Shown: piece by piece, positions 59,424 to 64,000 of the stretch | Layout of the letters: each line of letters starts with the position of its first letter | How positions within the stretch are numbered: position 1 is the first letter of the stretch | Source: Betaproteobacteria bacterium | Lineage (GTDB): Bacteria > Pseudomonadota > Gammaproteobacteria > Burkholderiales > Usitatibacteraceae | Reading direction: 5' to 3' | Assembly: GCA_016711875.1 (NCBI GenBank) | Contig: JADJSD010000001.1 | Span: 1,488,001 to 1,552,000 of the forward strand | Length of the DNA: 64,000 nt | Program-made: the position numbers and the translations under genes | The notes under the pieces: model-generated | Seen by the model: the letters and a program-made list of their open reading frames with translations, nothing else | The model's database searches: none | Told to the model about the DNA's origin: nothing

Positions 59424-59579
59424 TCAGTCGGCCGGGCAGGTTTCCTCGACCCGGCGGGCGTGCTCCACGGGGTCGCGCAGCGGCTCGGCGGGGGCGCGAT
59501 AGAGGATCTCGTCCAGCGAGGCGCCGGGCGGCCGTCCGCCTGCGATGGCGTTCACTTCCTCGACGTTCAGTTCCTTCAT
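59424..59579 (-). CDS. double-glycine-leader peptide 3 (51 aa)
   Basis: GAGGAAT lies 7 bp before the ATG at 59579. The 15-residue leader MKELNVEEVNAIAGG is a textbook C39 leader: Leu -12, Glu -8, Val -7, Ile -4, Gly -2, Gly -1. The 36-residue core begins RPPGASLDEILYRAPAEP, is charged, and ends EETCPAD with its only cysteine. It is the first gene of the peptide/export unit and is too short for many gene finders. The 84 bp between it and peptide 2 holds nothing else. Function unknown. Confidence 0.72.
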   Translation of the reverse strand: MKELNVEEVNAIAGGRPPGASLDEILYRAPAEPLRDPVEHARRVEETCPAD

Positions 59580-59732
59580 GGGGATTCCTCGGCGCTCGGC
59601 GTTCGGGTGAAATTCGACATGGCCCGATGCTAGGCGCGCGGGCGCTGGCGATCCCGCGGAAATCGCGCCGGCGAGAAGGGGGATTTCGTCGTGGCGGCCG
59701 GCCGAGGGGGCGGCCCCGGCGTGACGGCGCGA

Positions 59733-60566
59733 TCAGCCGGGGTGCGCGCGGAAGAACCGGGAGGCGGACCGCACGAAAAGCGCCATGTGCCGCAGGCCCT
59801 TCGACCCCGCGCGGCCGCCGTGATGCACGATCCTCACGGCCGGCACGTAGGCGATGCGCGTCACCTTCGAGAGCCTCATCGTCAGGTCGAAGTCCTCGAA
59901 GTACAGGAAGTAGCCCGGGTCGAATCCCTTCACGGCATCGAGCGCGGCGCGACGGCACAGCAGGAAGCATCCGCTCGCGATCTCCACGGGGCACTGCTCC
60001 GCGTTCCAGTCCCGCTCGCGCATCTCGTAGGCGTCCAGTTTCGCCTTGAACCACGAACGCACGAACGCCGGCGCGAAGGCGCGCAGGAAGAGCACGCCCC
60101 AGGTGGGCATCGCCTTCACGAGATATTGCGGCGTGCCGTCCGGATGGTGCGCGGCCGGTGTGACGGCGCCCACGCCCGGGTTCGCGGCGAGGTAGCGAAG
60201 TCCCGCGTCGAGCGCGTTCGTTTCCATCTCCACGTCCGGGTTCAGGATGAGGTGCAGGTCGGCCGCGACGCGGTCGAGGGCGATGTTGTTGGCCCGCGCG
60301 AAGCCCACGTTGCCGTGGCCGCTCGCCACCTCGAAGGTGAGGCCCGGCGCGCGCTCGAGGGCGGCGGCGGCGAGGCGCGCGAGATCGTCGGCGAGGCCTT
60401 CCGGCCCGTTGTCCACGATCACGAGGCGCGTCTCGCCAAGCGTGCCCTGTTCCCGTGCGAAGTGCGCGGCCTCGGCCAGGTACGCGAGCGTGCGCGCGAG
60501 CCAGTGCATGTCGGGCGCGTAGGTGACGATCGCGACGGTGAGCGAGGGGGCCGCCATGCCCCTCAT
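59733..60566 (-). CDS. family 2 glycosyltransferase (rhamnosyltransferase-like)
   Basis: 277 aa (start ATG at 60566; ATG at 60557 is equally possible). GT-A fold: LTVAIVTYAPDMHWLARTLAYL, LVIVDNGPEG, GHGNVGFARANNIALDRVAADLHLILNPDVEM (DxD-like NPDVE), IASGCFLLCRRAALDAVKGFDPGYFLYFEDFDLTMRLS (FEDFDL acceptor motif). It resembles WbbL-type rhamnosyltransferases for surface polysaccharide. It lies 153 bp upstream of the peptide genes on the same strand, so glycosylation of the exported peptides cannot be ruled out but is not shown. The protease stop is 21 bp upstream. Confidence 0.87.
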   Translation of the reverse strand: MRGMAAPSLTVAIVTYAPDMHWLARTLAYLAEAAHFAREQGTLGETRLVIVDNGPEGLADDLARLAAAALERAPGLTFEVASGHGNVGFARANNIALDRVAADLHLILNPDVEMETNALDAGLRYLAANPGVGAVTPAAHHPDGTPQYLVKAMPTWGVLFLRAFAPAFVRSWFKAKLDAYEMRERDWNAEQCPVEIASGCFLLCRRAALDAVKGFDPGYFLYFEDFDLTMRLSKVTRIAYVPAVRIVHHGGRAGSKGLRHMALFVRSASRFFRAHPG

Positions 60567-60587
60567 TATGCCGGGTGGCGGCGCGGG

Positions 60588-62359
60588 CTAGAACGGCTGG
60601 CGGGTGATGAGCTTCACGCCCGAGACGCCGTCCACGCTCCAGGTGAACGAGCCGTTGTTGCCGTCGCCGCTGAAGGTGAGCGTCATCACGCCCACCTCGC
60701 GCAGGATGACCTTCGCGGGGTCGAAGACCGGTTGCGCGTAGTGCGGCCCGCTCACGGTATAGAGCTTCCCGGTGAACACGTTGCCGTTTACCCACTGGCC
60801 GCCCGAGAGGATGAGCCAGTAGGGGCGGTTGGAGGCGGCGTAGGTGTACCAGACGCCGAACACCTGGCCGCTCGCGTGGTGCGTCAGGTTGAGTCCCCAG
60901 CCGCTCTCGGCCGCGTTCCACCACATGTCCGTCACGTTGAAGGCGGGGCCCGTGGCGGGCTGCAGCCAGTTCTTGAGCGTGGAGTACGCGATGTCGAAGC
61001 GCGAATAGAAGTCGGGCTCGGCGGGCGAGCTGCAGGAGGCCCCGCCGCCCCACAGGCCGCCGCGCAGCACGTACTGGCTGCCGTCGAAGGTGAGCACGCC
61101 CCCGCCGCTCGAGCCGCCTTCGGTCGTGCCCTGGTTGTACGTCACGCGCTGGAAGCCGGTGGAGGCGTTGAGCGGCGCGGCCAGCGTCTCGTTGCCGCCG
61201 TAGGCGCCGGTGCTGAATTTCTTGAGGTCGCCCTGCGGATGGTGCAGCACCGTCACGGCATTGCCCGCGTCCATCGGATTCGCGTTCCAGCCCGTGAGGA
61301 AGGCGCCCGCGGGCGGCGCGTCGTTCAGGCGCAGGAAGAGTACGTCCTGGGACAGGTTGCTGTGGAGGTAGGTGGCGCCGCCGAAGCGCTGCACGAACGA
61401 AGGCACCTGCGTGCTGCCGCACGCCACGGCGTCGAAGAAGTAGTAGGTGTTGAGGGTATTGGCCACCTGCTGCATCTGCGCGGGCGTGTTGTAGGGGCCG
61501 ATGCCGCCTCGAAGCAATGGTTGGCGCCGTAGAGGTACGGGATCTGCGAGCTGGTGTCCGTGTCGTTGAGCAGCGTGCCCGAGCACAGGGTCGTCCCGCC
61601 GCTGCGCTTGGTGAAGAGCATCTGCACGGCGCCGCTCGCGGCCTGCCGGAGCGCCTGGGAGGGGTTCGCCACGCAGGCCACGTCGATGTTGCACGAGCCC
61701 GAGCGGCCGATGTCCGAGACGGTCTTGGCGAAGCGGGTTTCGGGTCCGGACACCAGGTGGGACACCTGCTCCACCGTGATGGCGGGCGGCTCGGCGCCGG
61801 GCGCGGAGACGATCTCGATGACCTGCGCCTCGCCTGCGGTGACGGGCGTCCAGTATTCGGGGTTGGCGCCCAGGGGGCCTGCGAGACTCACGGGCCCGAG
61901 AACCCGGGTCTCGTCGCCGCTGCCGGTCACGAGCAGGGTGACGGGCGCGGTCGACCCGCCCACCTTCAGCGCGACGCGCAGCGCGGCAGCGCCGGGAGAG
62001 ACGATGCGCAGCTTCGCGACACGCACCTCGCCCGTGGCGCGGAAATCGAATGCGGTGTTCTCGCCTTCCTGCACCCGGTCCGCGAGGCGCCGGCCGAAGC
62101 CGATGTCGCGCGCCTTCGGCTGAAGGCCCGGCTTGTCCAGGGACGCGAACTCGCTGCCGGCCGGTGCGTCGAGCCGGATCACGCGGGCGGGACGCTCGGA
62201 TTCGGTCGAGACGAGGGCGAGCGCCGCCTTGGCCTCGGGGGATCCACGGTAGACTTCGCCCTTCACGACGGGCAGCGGATCGGCCGATGCGTTCGCGGCG
62301 AGCGTCGCGGCGACGAGAAGGCCCGGCAGGAAGGCGCGCAGGGCGAGGCGCAGGATCAT
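60588..62359 (-). CDS. secreted trypsin-like serine endopeptidase (frameshifted)
   Basis: About 590 aa if repaired. A signal peptide (LALRAFLPGLLVAATLAANASA), a pro-region to ~residue 210, then a chymotrypsin-fold domain: CSGTLLNDT … YLYGANHCFE (catalytic His), DVLFLRLNDAPP (Asp) and GTTEGGSSGGGVL (Ser). The frame changes just after NHCFEA, near 61508, as if one G was lost from GGCGGG; the span is 3n+2. The fold and cysteine pattern resemble lysyl endopeptidase. The C-terminal ~110 residues (DMWWNAAESGWGLNLTHHASGQVFGVWYTYAASNRPYWLILSGG) form a separate module seen in several secreted proteins. Probably extracellular protein digestion. Confidence 0.82.
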
Positions 62360-62508
62360 TGACGGCCTTGGACGGATCGAACGGATGATTTTATCAGGCG
62401 GCCCCCGTCGCCCCTCGCGGCGGGATGCGGAATATTCGTGCGACAGCGATAACCGGGAACCGGTTCCCGCCGCCCGCGCCCTCCCGGAGGCCGCGGCTTC
62501 CTCCCCCC

Positions 62509-63547
62509 ATGGCCCGCGCTGATCGCGCCGGCGAGGGTCAACGCATCCTCGTCCTGAAGCGCGACAAGCTGGGGGACATGCTGCTCACCACCCCGCTCCT
62601 CGCCGTCCTCCGGCAGCGGCTTCCCGGCGCCGCCATCGAGGTTCTCGCGAGCGACTACAACGCGTGGGTGCTCGGCGGGAACCCGCATGTGGACCGCGTG
62701 TGGGTCTACCGGCGCTCGCGGGTGGGCAACAGCATCTCCGTGGTGGGCGGGCTGCAGCAGGCCATCCTGGGCGCGCGCCTTCGATTCGAACATTTCGACG
62801 TGGCCATCGCCGCGCAGGGCGAACCCTCGCCGCGTGCCGCGCGTCGGGCCCGCTGGGTGGGCGCCGCTCGCACCATCGCCTACGTGGATCCGGGCGAGCC
62901 GAGGGTGAGCGACCCGATTTCGCCCCCCGCGTCGGGCCACGAGCGCGACCGGATGATCGGGCTGCTCGCCCCGCTCGGCATCGGCATCCCGGCCGACCCG
63001 CCCACGCCCCTCTTCGCGCCGCCGCAGCCGCTTCTCGCGCAGGCCGCGCGATCTCTCGAGGCCCAGGGCCTCGTCGCCGGCCGCTACGCCATCATCGGAT
63101 TGGGCGCGCGTCGCGCCGCGAAGCAGCCGGACAAGGGGGCAGGTGCTGCGCTGGAGCGCGTGGCTCAAACGCGTTCACGGTCTCGACACCGTTTTCATGT
63201 GGACTCCGGGCCGCAGCGACAACCCGCACTACCCCGGCGACGACGATGTCGCGAAGCCCGTGCTGGCGCAGGCGCCCGATTGGCTGCATCCCTTCCGCGG
63301 GCCGCTGTGGTCGGCGCTCGGCCTCGTGTGGCACGCGCGCGTCTCGATTTTTCCGGACAGCGGGCTCATGCACTTCGCGGCGGCGAGTCCGGGCGGGGTG
63401 CTGGGGCTCTTCGCGCAGGCCGACGTGTCGCCGCCGCCGTCGCGCTGGGCGCCGCTCGGACCGAAGGCGCGCTGGCTCGAGGCGAGGCAGGCCGTGGGCG
63501 AGCTCGACGACGAGGCGGTGTTCGCCCGGCTCGGCGAGATGCTCTAG
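62509..63547 (+). CDS. GT9 heptosyltransferase-like glycosyltransferase (frameshifted)
   Basis: About 345 aa if repaired. Begins at the ATG at 62509: RILVLKRDKLGDMLLTTPLLAVLRQRLPGAAIEVLASDYNAWVL, then FDVAIAAQGEPSPRAARRARWVGAARTIAYV, YAIIGLGARRAAKQPDKG. After that an extra G in a run of five (63135-63139) shifts the frame; the C-terminal lobe continues QVLRWSAWLKRVHGLDTVFMWTPGRSDNPHYPGDD and IFPDSGLMHFAAASPGGVLGLFA. DSGxMHxAAA is the GT9 donor-binding motif. It adds heptose or another sugar to lipopolysaccharide core. It overlaps the convergent DUF4254 gene by 4 bp. Confidence 0.85.
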
Positions 63548-63999
63548 GACGCCGGCTTGCCGGCCAGGTGGGGATTGAGCGAAGGGTCGTTGTACATCTT
63601 GAACTGCCGATAGACCTTGAACCGGGCGGTGCCGCGCGCGCAGTCGGCGAGCAGCTCGTCGAGGCAGTGGCGCAGGTCCCCGCGCTGCTCCAGGAGCCTT
63701 TTCAGCTTCGCGGCGCATGTCGAGCGGTGCTCGGCGGTGGCGTCCTGGCGCGAGGACTGCGCACCCATCGCGCGGATCTTGAGCGACAGGATCGACAGCC
63801 GGTCGATCATCATCCCCGGCGTCTCCGAATGCAGGCGGGCGCCGGGATGCCCCGGCGGGCCGATCCGGCCGGCGAGCATTTCGTCGATCCGCTCGACCGA
63901 GTCGTTGCGCCCCTGGTTGAGACGGTCGATGTTGCGCTTGTTCGCCGCGATCTCGGCGTCGGGCACGTCACGGCGGCGGGCGAGTTCCTCCTCTTCCCA
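63544..63999 (-). CDS. DUF4254-domain protein, 5' end outside the window
   Basis: The frame is open to the window edge and reads WEEEELARRRDVPDAEIAANKRNIDRLNQGRNDSVERIDEML, then SETPGMMIDRLSILSLKIRAM and LKVYRQFKMYNDPSLNPHL-like ending. These are DUF4254 features, usually found beside GT9 heptosyltransferase genes, as here. A GTG at 63966 is present but would cut off conserved residues, so the true start lies upstream. Function unknown, probably linked to surface-glycan assembly. Confidence 0.82.
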   Translation of the reverse strand, partial: WEEEELARRRDVPDAEIAANKRNIDRLNQGRNDSVERIDEMLAGRIGPPGHPGARLHSETPGMMIDRLSILSLKIRAMGAQSSRQDATAEHRSTCAAKLKRLLEQRGDLRHCLDELLADCARGTARFKVYRQFKMYNDPSLNPHLAGKPAS

Positions 64000-64000
64000 C

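Noticed and set aside
59580..59732. Promoter TAGCAT (minus strand) before peptide 3
   Set aside because: No -35 hexamer at a suitable distance; the promoter of the peptide operon remains unidentified and may lie further upstream.
59733..60566. Glycosyltransferase as a modifier of the GG-leader peptides
   Set aside because: Its best resemblance is to polysaccharide rhamnosyltransferases and it neighbours GT9 and DUF4254 genes; a peptide-modifying role has no sequence support.

Overview
This 64 kb window is about two-thirds or more G+C by eye, densely coded, and reads like a Betaproteobacterium. It carries rpsP-rimM-trmD-rplS, ffh beside ypjD and corB, folB divergent from plsY, and a BPSS1780-family membrane protein. 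I saw no rRNA, tRNA, CRISPR array, transposase or prophage gene. At least six ordinary genes are broken by single-base indels (near 1850, 10868, 14625, 57372, 61508 and 63138). This is more likely residual assembly or sequencing error, for example in a metagenome contig, than gene decay; affected genes are given as one span with the break noted.

Layout. 1-3.4 kb: end of a 2-oxoacid:ferredoxin oxidoreductase operon (alpha, beta, and a GltD-like FAD/NADPH/Fe-S subunit). 3.6-8.6 kb: a partner-switching regulatory module (STAS protein, beta-lactamase fold hydrolase, CHASE2-PP2C phosphatase, RsbW-like kinase) enclosing an OmpA lipoprotein and a FecR protein. 8.6-16.3 kb: MscS channel with cNMP domain, two-domain PPK2 phosphotransferase, HD-GYP sensor, cytochrome c, CYTH-CHAD protein and tryptophan dioxygenase. 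16.5-25.4 kb: an eight-gene cluster of the radical SAM (ArsS-type) 'rSAM/selenodomain-associated' kind, interrupted by two ~205 bp palindromic elements whose stems differ in a compensatory way. 25.4-33.7 kb: corB, ypjD, ffh, a LivK-like binding protein, a methyltransferase, and the rpsP operon with a clear promoter and terminator.

33.7-38.3 kb: a GntR regulator, a truncated AEC transporter, a zinc peptidase and a large exported protein. 38.3-43.2 kb: a divergent catabolic operon (UxaA/SuyAB-like two-subunit lyase, fused TRAP permease, Ldh2-family dehydrogenase) containing two further palindromic repeats. 43.2-48.8 kb: ogt, xerD, TSUP permease, ybaK, folB, plsY and a response regulator. 48.9-54.6 kb: two convergent S9 peptidases, a sulfurtransferase and an EamA exporter.

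54.6-59.6 kb is the most novel part: three small genes with double-glycine leaders, one of only 51 codons, sit directly upstream of a CPBP membrane protease, an HlyD-type adaptor (frameshifted) and a C39-peptidase ABC exporter. This looks like a complete export route for a set of unfamiliar secreted peptides. The right end has a glycosyltransferase, a trypsin-like secreted protease, a heptosyltransferase-like GT9 and a DUF4254 protein cut by the window edge.
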